From CALARM01 sp964431735 (lineage in GTDB: Bacteria; Vulcanimicrobiota; SpSt-956; JAKJGF01): a DNA stretch of 51,990 nt. Under the pieces are notes generated by a model. It was not told the origin of the DNA and made no database searches. It was given only the letters and a program-made list of their open reading frames with translations. Location of the stretch: the NCBI GenBank assembly GCA_964431735.1, contig CAYSLJ010000028.1, positions 1-51,990 of the forward strand, in the 5' to 3' direction. Below, one piece after another: positions 42,301 through 48,679 of the stretch (the first letter of the stretch is position 1; each line of letters starts with the position of its first letter). The translations under genes and the position numbers were made by a program.

Positions 42301-42930
42301 AGTAATTTCCTTAAATTCGAGATGCAGAAATATCTGGGGGAAAGAGCTGTTGCAAGGGATGTTCCTTTATCACAGGTTAAGGGTGATAAGGATCAGTATA
42401 TTTACTATAGAAAAGGGGCTATTGTTATGTATACCCTGAGGGATTATCTCGGTGAAGAGGTTCTAAATAATGCTCTTTCAAAATTTTTTCATGACTATAA
42501 AAAAGGCCATCCATACCCTCTGGCTTCAGATCTTATTGATTATCTCCGCTCTGTCACTCCTCCCGATAAAGAATACATTCTTACAGATCTCCTGGAAACT
42601 ATTACTATCTGGGATAATAAAACGGAAAGTGCAACAGTAAAGAAAAGAAGTGACGGAAAATATGATATAAGTCTTACAATTAAAGCAAGAAAAAACCGCT
42701 GTGACAGCCTTGGTAAAGAAACACCTGTAGAGATGAAAGACCTTATTGATGTTGGAGTAACAGGGACAGATGGAAATTTTATATATCTTGAGAAAAAAGA
42801 AATTAAGACCGGTATAAATACTATAACTGTTACGGTAGATAAAAAACCTGTTCAGGCAGGAATAGATCCTGTATACAAACTTATTGATAGAATAGTAAAT
42901 GATAATGTTATTACAGTAAAAACTCTATAG
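39307..42930 (+). CDS. ABC-2 type permease fused to M1-like metallopeptidase
   Basis: A 1207-residue inner-membrane protein. Residues 1-590 hold about twelve membrane helices in two six-helix sets, the ABC-2 permease fold. After a last helix near 600-620 the remainder is exported. Residues 650-1190 are an M1 (aminopeptidase N-like) domain with the zinc motif HETSH (H954, E955, H958) and the third ligand in ETLTQYSA (E978). Such ABC permease/M1 proteins occur in several bacterial groups and are thought to release or process peptides at the outer face. Coupled by overlap to the ATPase. The substrate is unknown. Confidence 0.9.
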   Translation: MKTIFEIFIFELHSQFRRGTNYIFFLLLFSISLGLTGLFGSDLQKFLGSEVPLCVNSPYMIYVFTTLLMLFALIGLSGGLFGESATKDFNTNFYPLLVTGGVSEYHYIIGRLLAAWLTAFIIMCSIGAGLFAGSLLPSNVSAHIGDFHLWSYLYPYICYVIPDIIILGTLYFATGLLARRIIWVYIIAIACPVILQFFSIPFEWIGIKGAEAFFDILIPSGQEMEYWTPVEKNTLTVPVSFIVIVNRIVWLSITWVGIMYLIKYFRFSMPSIFETFFRKKSIASEHGREEKKNFAMPVLKLNDGFTGKLIQLWEQTDFEFRYIAGNKWFWVTILAGILLFICSTIGGIDTNYGVPSWPTTGYVTGITWFFTWFLSLFLIFLLGESLWRDRDSAIDSLIDTSVTPDYIFSLARLICVILIQICALFLLIIVSMIYQTISGYFNYEISLYFTSVFTITLPSMIILMVPVLFIHVLVNNKYMGHFLSLFAFIFIPSLTQFPVINDYTLLIYNYIPLPNYTDMNGYGHYLGPVRWYQLYWTLCAVIIFILTQLFWIRGVTSSFKDRIKLAKKRFTGSLRYSFLLSCILFIITQGWIYYNTHILYKTPEQMVEKSMDKAVEKEEMKKYIEKYSHLSSAQPVITGVSGDFSFFPKERRLSANISYSLKNLTSTPVTDVLVNDKAMPRLTDVKVGTSEPAEVSFLPRWTVYHFHLHEALAPGKEISLTFNYDIKPSPGFSQKPGEYELVYNGSRLMSDTFLPHIGFIPYIKDEVNKDDDKKIDDKPVESLPPVIDREEARKHGAMSFDGLFIPFHGTISTDSDQRAFLPGSLKKEWTEGGRNYFEYESDGPMVMQFFVISGKYDVIRETYNDILLEVYYHHSHKYNIHRLIKGMKGAIDFNSSSFSPYPYHQLRIVELPGYWGMAVSTSGTIAFEETMGLLSLIRKDYPGLVDYPFFVTAHETSHQWWGQQLIPARAQGLHIILETLTQYSAITSVEKAYGMVSVSNFLKFEMQKYLGERAVARDVPLSQVKGDKDQYIYYRKGAIVMYTLRDYLGEEVLNNALSKFFHDYKKGHPYPLASDLIDYLRSVTPPDKEYILTDLLETITIWDNKTESATVKKRSDGKYDISLTIKARKNRCDSLGKETPVEMKDLIDVGVTGTDGNFIYLEKKEIKTGINTITVTVDKKPVQAGIDPVYKLIDRIVNDNVITVKTL

Positions 42931-43499
42931 AGGAATTAATAGATACGGAACAGGTTAAGAGTAATGATATGCTGCCCCCTGTATTTCCTGTTCTGATATA
43001 TACTGATAGATACAACTTAACAGCGCCGGTATGTATAGAAGATTTAATCGTAAAACCCTACAAAAGATTAGTAAAATATATTCCGAAATTCGAGACTTAT
43101 AAACTGACCTTCAGGGAATTGCAGGATGAGAAAGAAAAACTGGATAAATTAAGTAATTTTGATAATAACCTTCTGGCAGCAATATTATCATTTCTAATTT
43201 CAACAAAGAAAGAAGAAACTAAAGAGAAAGCACTGAGCCTGCAGGATAAGATTAATCTTCTGGTAGACGGTAATCTCAGACGTTTTCTGGGAATGTGGCT
43301 GAAAGGTTATGCGAAATATAAAAAAATAGATATAAAAATTGAAATTGATGAAGGAGGGAAAGTTATGCTTGAAGATGTTATTGAAGAAACCAGAGAAGAA
43401 GGACGGGCTGAAGGCAAAATTGAAAAAAGTAAAGAAATAGCTCAAAAGTTACTAAAAAAGGGTAAAAGGAATTATAAAATAAATAATAGAATCTTCTGA
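42927..43499 (+). pseudogene. Rpn-family nuclease, N-terminus lost
   Basis: The frame reads EELIDTEQVKSND then LPPVFPVLIYTDRYNLTAPV and KPYKRLVKYIPKFETYKL, the middle of an Rpn/YhgA-like protein. The C-terminal coiled helix (EETREEGRAEGKIEKSKE) is present. The first hundred residues with the nuclease core are missing; the homologous frame continues upstream of the nominal ATG at 42969 and runs into the end of the ABC gene, so it cannot start there naturally. It looks like a fragment joined to the ABC unit by rearrangement. Its 3' end abuts a relic of iscB. Confidence 0.75.
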
Positions 43500-43501
43500 G
43501 G

Positions 43502-43624
43502 ATTGCACAGGGAGTATCATGGAAATACTTAAAACTAATAAAGAGAAATAATGGATGGTTCTACGGGAAACTCCTCATTCCTCCCACAACTCACGTCGTG
43601 GGCATCCTGAGGTCAAGATCGTGA
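43502..43624 (+). pseudogene. Relic of the 3' end of a second iscB
   Basis: The plus strand encodes IAQGVSWKYLKLIKRNNGWF then YGKLLIPPT and ILRS before a stop at 43622-43624. The complete IscB in this window ends VQGVSWKYIKQIQRNNGWLY, GKLLIPPT and LLRS. The match covers about 40 codons, and the DNA is also close. The CACGTCGTGGG sequence near the end resembles the end hairpin of the element. The rest of the gene and its RNA are gone. Confidence 0.8.
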
Positions 43625-43714
43625 TAGCTTTGCCAATTAAAAAACATATAATAAATATTAAAAGCAGGCTGAAATCGTAAAACCCTGTAAGAAATTCTAT
43701 TGGAGGCTGATAAA

Positions 43715-44188
43715 ATGGCATTAATCATTCAGGCGCCAGAGGAAAACTATTCTCTGGAGAATTTTCAGAATACGAAATTATTCATGGCAGGAGGCATAAC
43801 AGGGTGTTCTGACTGGCAGAGTAAACTTATAGAACTGCTGAAAGATGTTCCCAATCTGACTGTATACAATCCCAGAAGAGACAATTTCGAACATGCCGGA
43901 GAAAAAGAAATAGAAAGCCAGATTGTATGGGAATATGAACATCTCCAGAAAGCAGACATCATTTCTTTCTGGTTTTCTAAAGAAACACTCTGTCCCATAA
44001 CACTTTACGAGCTTGGACTTCATGGGAATTACGGCAATACCGTAATAGGCATTGACCCTGAATATAAAAGAAAAAAAGATATAGAAATTCAGTCAAAGCT
44101 GGCAGGAAGAGAAGGCCCTGTCGTATATTCCCTGAAAGATCTGGCTTCTGAAATTATTAACATGGTCGGGCAAAAAGAAGAATTTTAA
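43715..44188 (+). CDS. Nucleoside 2-deoxyribosyltransferase-like protein
   Basis: A 157-residue protein starting at ATG 43715, with GGAGG 8 bases upstream; a TTG at 43700 would add five residues without its own ribosome site. The pattern KLFMAGGITGCSDWQSKLIE, then VYNPRR and QIVWEYEHLQKADIISFWF with LYELGLHG fits the nucleoside 2-deoxyribosyltransferase fold; the glutamate in YELG is the usual nucleophile. Real members move deoxyribose between bases, while many relatives bind or cleave nucleotides in other systems. It stands alone between the iscB relic and a minus-strand group. Substrate unknown. Confidence 0.8.
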   Translation: MALIIQAPEENYSLENFQNTKLFMAGGITGCSDWQSKLIELLKDVPNLTVYNPRRDNFEHAGEKEIESQIVWEYEHLQKADIISFWFSKETLCPITLYELGLHGNYGNTVIGIDPEYKRKKDIEIQSKLAGREGPVVYSLKDLASEIINMVGQKEEF

Positions 44189-44209
44189 AGCAAAGATTTA
44201 TCCGAAATT

Positions 44210-44809
44210 TCAAAACTGCTTTTCTTCGATGCCTTCAGGATATATACCATGTTTAATAGCATTGTACCACATCTTTTTCATATCGGAAGATATAAGATTC
44301 AGTTCATTGAATATTTCCATTGTAAATTCGATTGCTCCCAGGCCGCTGGCTGTAATAATATGGTCATCACCTGCTGCGAGAGAATCAACATAAAAGGCAC
44401 TGTCAGTATATGACGGAACCATTTTCGAGAGATATGTCAGTGAATTACTCGTATGTTTCCTGTTATGGAGAAGACCGGCCCTTGCCAGTACAGTTGTGGC
44501 GGCACATATTGCGGCAACAGGTATTTTTGCTTTTTCCAGGCGATGCAAAAATTCTTCTGTTTCAATAACAGGATAATCTGCTTCCCACATATGCCCCCCG
44601 GGGAGAATGAAAACAAGTATATCTTCCATATTAACCTTTGAAAGAATTATTTCAGGTATGACCCGTAACCCTCCCATAGATAGGACCGGTTTATCTGTAA
44701 ATCCTGCTGTAACCACGTCAATTTTACCAATACGACGGAGTTCCGGAAGAATGTAACCGATCTCCCAGTCTGCATAGCCGTCAAATATTAACACATAAGC
44801 TTTTTTCAT
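44210..44809 (-). CDS. DJ-1/PfpI family protein
   Basis: A 199-residue protein with the PfpI fold: AYVLIFDGYADWE at the start, FILPGGHMWE and the nucleophile elbow AAICAATTVLARAGLL with the cysteine of the family. A histidine or acid partner follows near TASGLGAIEF. Family members act as proteases, deglycases, chaperones or amidotransferase-like enzymes; which applies is not clear. It follows a 23-base gap after the next minus-strand gene. Complete. Confidence 0.88.
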   Translation of the reverse strand: MKKAYVLIFDGYADWEIGYILPELRRIGKIDVVTAGFTDKPVLSMGGLRVIPEIILSKVNMEDILVFILPGGHMWEADYPVIETEEFLHRLEKAKIPVAAICAATTVLARAGLLHNRKHTSNSLTYLSKMVPSYTDSAFYVDSLAAGDDHIITASGLGAIEFTMEIFNELNLISSDMKKMWYNAIKHGIYPEGIEEKQF

Positions 44810-44832
44810 ATTAATCTTCCTTTCATACAGGT

Positions 44833-45402
44833 TTATTCTTCTAAATTATGGACACAATAATTAATAAGCGCTTTTTCTGAAATTTCTCCGTCACCGATTC
44901 TTATTTTCCTCTTAGGCTTTATCAGTTTACCCTGAGACGTTCCATGGAATATTACTTTTGCATCGGTTATGGCTACTATTCTAACAGGCTCATTGGAAAA
45001 TGCTTTACCTGTTTCAGTTTTTCCCTTTGTTATCAATAATTTCTTCGTATATCTTATGTTTAATAATAAATTAACTATTCTATTTTCGAGTGTAACTTCC
45101 GGTTGAATTTCTGCAGTCAGTATTTCCTCATTACTCGTTCTGCACCATATTTTTATATAATTTCTGTCTTCCTGAATATTAATCTGTGCACCTGTGACTT
45201 CATCAAAGAGATGATATTTATTAAAAACAGGAATACCTTCAGCAGGGTCAATATAACAGATCCTTTTATTTTCAGGCGTTATAAACCAGATCTGTGTCAT
45301 TTTTTTTATCTGTGTCGGAGTTTCTTCCCATCTCAATATATAAAGACAATAATCACTTTCGAAATAGAGACCCGGTATCATGTAACCTTTGAAAGACTGC
45401 AT
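44833..45402 (-). CDS. Unrecognised 189-residue protein
   Basis: I do not recognise a family. The protein is predicted mostly as beta strands (YCLYILRWEETPTQIKKMTQ, then IWCRTSNEEILTAEIQPEV) with a helical C-terminus. It has no signal or membrane segment. AGGAGGT lies 8 bases before the ATG, so expression is likely. It is flanked by the DJ-1/PfpI and acetyltransferase genes on the same strand with short gaps, which suggests one transcript. No catalytic motif is obvious. Confidence 0.7.
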   Translation of the reverse strand: MQSFKGYMIPGLYFESDYCLYILRWEETPTQIKKMTQIWFITPENKRICYIDPAEGIPVFNKYHLFDEVTGAQINIQEDRNYIKIWCRTSNEEILTAEIQPEVTLENRIVNLLLNIRYTKKLLITKGKTETGKAFSNEPVRIVAITDAKVIFHGTSQGKLIKPKRKIRIGDGEISEKALINYCVHNLEE

Positions 45403-45435
45403 ATATTTACCTCCTGTATTCAGGTAAGAAACTCA

Positions 45436-46005
45436 TTACTCATAAAATTCAAAACGATTATGACCTGTTTCTTCATTTATACAAACAAAAGAGAAACCGC
45501 ATTTTTCAAGTACCTTACGGGATGCCATATTTTCAGGTGCCGTATGGGCAATAACCTTCTTTACTCTCATATCTGTAAAAGCATGTTCTGCAAGCTTACC
45601 GGCTATTTCCGTGGCATAACCATGACCATGCCATGAAGGCATTACAGAAAAACCTATTTCAACTGTTCCATCTGAAGATGGAGGGCCGAAATATCCGCCT
45701 GCTCCTATCAGGGTAGAAGGGCAGGTCTGATTTCCGTGCCTTACGGCATACCATGTATACCAGCCGGCCGCATCATGGCCGCCTTCTTTCAGGCGATCCA
45801 GAAAAAATTCCTGGGCATCACGATCATATTCACCAGGAGGCCAGCCAGGTTCAACCAGTACATTCAACAGTGATGCCAGACTGCCGGGAGACTCCATCTC
45901 TGCCGTTAAATGTTCCGGTGTGGCCGCTATTAATTCAAGGTTATCTGTAGATAATATACCGGTTACAGTTTCATCCATATGTTTAATTCCCCAATTCCTT
46001 TTCAA
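45436..46005 (-). CDS. GNAT-family N-acetyltransferase
   Basis: A 189-residue acetyltransferase. The acetyl-CoA site is VMPSWHGHGYATEIAGKLAE (motif A, R/Q-x-x-G-x-G/A style), followed by VKKVIAHTAPENMASRKVLEKCGF (motif B). The acceptor may be a small molecule or a protein N-terminus (RimJ-like look). The start at the first ATG or at the tenth codon (MDETVTG) cannot be decided. It is upstream of the unrecognised 189-residue gene on the same strand. Confidence 0.88.
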   Translation of the reverse strand: MKRNWGIKHMDETVTGILSTDNLELIAATPEHLTAEMESPGSLASLLNVLVEPGWPPGEYDRDAQEFFLDRLKEGGHDAAGWYTWYAVRHGNQTCPSTLIGAGGYFGPPSSDGTVEIGFSVMPSWHGHGYATEIAGKLAEHAFTDMRVKKVIAHTAPENMASRKVLEKCGFSFVCINEETGHNRFEFYE

Positions 46006-46050
46006 TATTTCTGCAAAACACTTCTGAAATTTGCAGGTTTTACCGAGATA

Positions 46051-46141
46051 AGCATAAATAATACATATATGCTCTCGTGACGCGTAACGCGTAACGCGTG
46101 ACGGGAGGAAAACCTTTATTACATGCTTATGCTCAGGTCAG
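46051..46141 (+). repeat. GC-rich dispersed repeat, copy A
   Basis: A 91-base copy: AGCATAAATAATA-ATATATGCTC, then iterated GACGCGTAACGCGTAACGCGTGA, then GGGAGGA and ATGCTTATGCTCAGGTCAG. It matches copy B at 48241-48331 in inverted orientation with a handful of mismatches. It lies before the minus-strand methyltransferase gene end. Confidence 0.85.
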
Positions 46142-46177
46142 TAAATATTTTTGATTATATTCAGTAATATTATGTCA

Positions 46178-47032
46178 TCAAAAATTTTTCTTTGCAACAA
46201 TCGCAAATTCACGAGATTCCATAGTAAACGGTGAGCCTGCAACATCGGAATAAAATTTATCAACCGTAAATCCGCATGCTACAAACTCCTGCTCCAATGA
46301 CTCAGGACTGAAATGCTGTAACCAGTTATATATGGTTCTGGTGCGATTGGCTTCGATAATGGTATATTTATCCAGAACTAACTTTTCTGTATCATATTTG
46401 AATCTGTTAAGAAAGCCATAATATTTATTCGAAGACCAGAACCCATTGAGAAGGTTTACTTCATAGATTGCCGTTTCTTTCTGTTCTTCAAAAGCCTTCA
46501 ATGAATATACATCAAGAAGAACCGAACCGCCCGGTTCCAGTATTCCATAGAATTTTTCCAGCATCTTTTTTCTCTGTGCCGGACTGAGGGCACAGAAATC
46601 GCACATGATCATCAGAATGAGATGAAACCGTTCATCTGTTTCAAACTCCAGGTAATTCTGATGGATAAAATTAATGTCAAGACCATCTTTATTTGCTGCT
46701 TCACGGGCGTAATCAATAGATCGCCGGGAGAAATCTATGCCTGTCACATGAGCATTTTTTCGTGCAAGCCCTGTGGCATACAATCCCGGGCCGCATCCGA
46801 AATCTGTAATTTTCTTACCGCTGACATTAAAATATGAAGCTATCCAATCGACGGAACGATCTATAAAAGCCGTTTTACGGGACGAAGCATCTATATCCTT
46901 ATTCAAATGGAAGGAAAGCATCTGTTTCGACGTATGCTCATCGGTCCACAGGTCATATGCGGTATAAAACTCAAACGGGCCGGGACATGTATTTATTTTT
47001 TCAAGGTCATCAAACATTTCTTTATAACTCAC
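46178..47032 (-). CDS. Class I SAM-dependent methyltransferase
   Basis: A 284-residue methyltransferase. Motif I ITDFGCGPGLYATGL, the acidic loop at VTGIDFSRRSIDYA and the later motif FHLILMIMCDF with LEPGGSVLLDVYS mark a Rossmann-type enzyme that acts on a small molecule; no DNA motif (DPPY) is present. It is complete and is preceded by the hydrolase gene 10 bases away on the same strand. Together with that gene it is bracketed by inverted copies of a GC-rich repeat. Confidence 0.88.
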   Translation of the reverse strand: MSYKEMFDDLEKINTCPGPFEFYTAYDLWTDEHTSKQMLSFHLNKDIDASSRKTAFIDRSVDWIASYFNVSGKKITDFGCGPGLYATGLARKNAHVTGIDFSRRSIDYAREAANKDGLDINFIHQNYLEFETDERFHLILMIMCDFCALSPAQRKKMLEKFYGILEPGGSVLLDVYSLKAFEEQKETAIYEVNLLNGFWSSNKYYGFLNRFKYDTEKLVLDKYTIIEANRTRTIYNWLQHFSPESLEQEFVACGFTVDKFYSDVAGSPFTMESREFAIVAKKNF

Positions 47033-47042
47033 TTTCTTTAAT

Positions 47043-48284
47043 CTATATACTTTTCACCTCAAAGGTTTCATCAAGAAACATTAAGACAATCCCGGAGAAT
47101 TCTGCCGGTAATTCATTCATCAAAAGGTGTGTTGCATTTTTGACCTGAATGAGCCATGCCCCCGGTATAGCTGCGGCTATAACCTTTGAGCTTTCTACTC
47201 CAACCACATTATCGGACGTGCCGACTATGAGCATAACATGATTGGTAACATAAGGCAGTTTATCCATGGGAGTCCTCCATTGTAATATTGCATCGAGTTG
47301 CCGCCTGACAGCCGGATCGCCGGGCATGTTACCTTCCGTAGCCACAGGAGATTTGCTTATGTCCGTTAATGTGGCATATATAATTACCTTATTCAATCGC
47401 TCCGGATGTTCCAGTAATAAATGCTGGGCAATCATGCTTCCCATGGAAAAACCGAGAACATGGGTCTTTTTTACTTTAAGGGCATCAAGAAGGCTGATTA
47501 TATCATCTGCTAACAGTTTACATGTAAAGGTTTCATCTCCTGATGTCGTGTATCCCATACAACGATTGTCAGGTATAATCAGAAGATATTTCTCTGATAA
47601 TCTCTTTATAACTTCCTGAGGCCAGCAATCCATTGTTCCGCCCAGACCGAGGATCATTACGAGCGGTTCCCCTGTTCCAATCAATTTGTAACCCATGCCT
47701 GTTCCGTTAACATGTACCCGGTAGATATAATTACCATGAGTATCAGAGTCAATTATTATGCCTGCCGGTTCTATAAATGACTCATCATTAATTTTATTCA
47801 TATTCATTTCCTTCAGTTCTAACTCCTTATCAGACAGAGCAGTTTTTTTGCAAACAATCAAATCTTCTTCTACCCTGTCGTTTCCGACCTGCATTATAAT
47901 TGAGAAACCCTGACCGGTTGCAGTCCTGTCTGTTACAGCAACTATAAGTTTTTCTTTCCATTGCTCTTTATGGTTTCCGACCCACATTTCTCCTCTGATT
48001 TCAATCTGTCTTTTCTTTCTGATTTTTGCGGTTAAATTAACTGCTCCATCAAAATACACGGAATTTCTGGCACCTGTATTTGAAAATAAATGTGTGGCAA
48101 TAGCTTCCAGCAGAAAGCTTATGGCTTTTTCATAAACCTCTAACTGTTCACCGGCAAACAGTTTCTCAATAATATCATGAAATCGCTTATAAAGTTCCTC
48201 TTTTTCATTCATATATTCAGTCCAAAATGCCTTTCTGTTACTGACCTGAGCATAAGCATTTAATAAAGGTATTCCTCCCTTCAC
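47043..48284 (-). CDS. Alpha/beta hydrolase with N-terminal SnoaL-like region
   Basis: A 413-residue frame. Residues about 170-410 are an alpha/beta hydrolase: MILGLGGTMDCW (oxyanion turn), nucleophile elbow VLGFSMGSMIAQ, and a final histidine in NATHLLMNE. The first 170 residues are a separate domain of unknown role. The start is unclear: GTG 48284 lies inside the repeat copy B; the ATG at 48212 (MNEKEEL) begins the likely real protein of 389 residues but has no clear ribosome site. A GGGAGGA carried by the repeat lies near 48274. The substrate is unknown. Confidence 0.8.
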   Translation of the reverse strand: MKGGIPLLNAYAQVSNRKAFWTEYMNEKEELYKRFHDIIEKLFAGEQLEVYEKAISFLLEAIATHLFSNTGARNSVYFDGAVNLTAKIRKKRQIEIRGEMWVGNHKEQWKEKLIVAVTDRTATGQGFSIIMQVGNDRVEEDLIVCKKTALSDKELELKEMNMNKINDESFIEPAGIIIDSDTHGNYIYRVHVNGTGMGYKLIGTGEPLVMILGLGGTMDCWPQEVIKRLSEKYLLIIPDNRCMGYTTSGDETFTCKLLADDIISLLDALKVKKTHVLGFSMGSMIAQHLLLEHPERLNKVIIYATLTDISKSPVATEGNMPGDPAVRRQLDAILQWRTPMDKLPYVTNHVMLIVGTSDNVVGVESSKVIAAAIPGAWLIQVKNATHLLMNELPAEFSGIVLMFLDETFEVKSI

Positions 48285-48339
48285 GCGTTACGCGTTACGC
48301 GTCACGAGAGCATATATTTATTATTTATGCTCACCTCAG
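48241..48339 (-). repeat. GC-rich dispersed repeat, copy B (MITE-like)
   Basis: The 99-base unit has its own inverted ends: CTGACCTGAGCATAA (48241-48255) and TTATGCTCACCTCAG (48325-48339) match at 13 of 15 when one is reversed. The core is the ACGCGTTACGCGTTACGCGT block. It is inverted with respect to copy A. It overlaps the 5' end of the hydrolase frame. Confidence 0.85.
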
Positions 48340-48679
48340 TAATATGTTACAGTAGAAATTGTAATTCTTATAATAAGATTAGTCAAGGTAATACTAAATC
48401 AATTCAGCCACAAACAGTAATTTTTACAAAATCTTCGCCGGCCTTACCGACCTGAGCATAAGCATTTAATAAAGGTATTCCTCCCGTCACGCGTTACGCG
48501 ACGCGTCACGATTCTCATATAAATATTTTAGAGTTTTTCATATAAGAAAAGGAATTATATTAAATATAATAGAATGTTTCTTCTGTAAAAAACAGGATTC
48601 ATTAAATAATCTTTAAATCACCGGAGTAATGATGGCAGCTGATACAGGGCAGGCCGGATAATGAAAAGGAAGAAAAACT
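48340..48679. other. Intergenic region with repeat copy C
   Basis: About 340 bases between the hydrolase and the sensor gene, which point away from each other, so promoters for both should lie here. The stretch includes repeat copy C. No gene is supported. AAAAGGAAGAAAAACT precedes the GTG start of the sensor gene at 48680. Confidence 0.6.
48449..48525 (-). repeat. GC-rich dispersed repeat, copy C, degenerate
   Basis: GACCTGAGCATAAGCATTTAATAAAGGTATTCCTCCC is nearly identical to copy B in the same orientation, followed by CGTCACGCGTTACGCGACGCGTCACG with one ACGCGTT unit missing. The outer end (ATTCTCATATAAATA) has decayed. It lies 110 bases beyond copy B. Confidence 0.8.

Noticed and set aside
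48213..48284. GTG start for the hydrolase at 48284 as the certain start
   Set aside because: The first 24 codons lie in the dispersed repeat and the GTG precedes, rather than follows, the GGGAGGA sequence.
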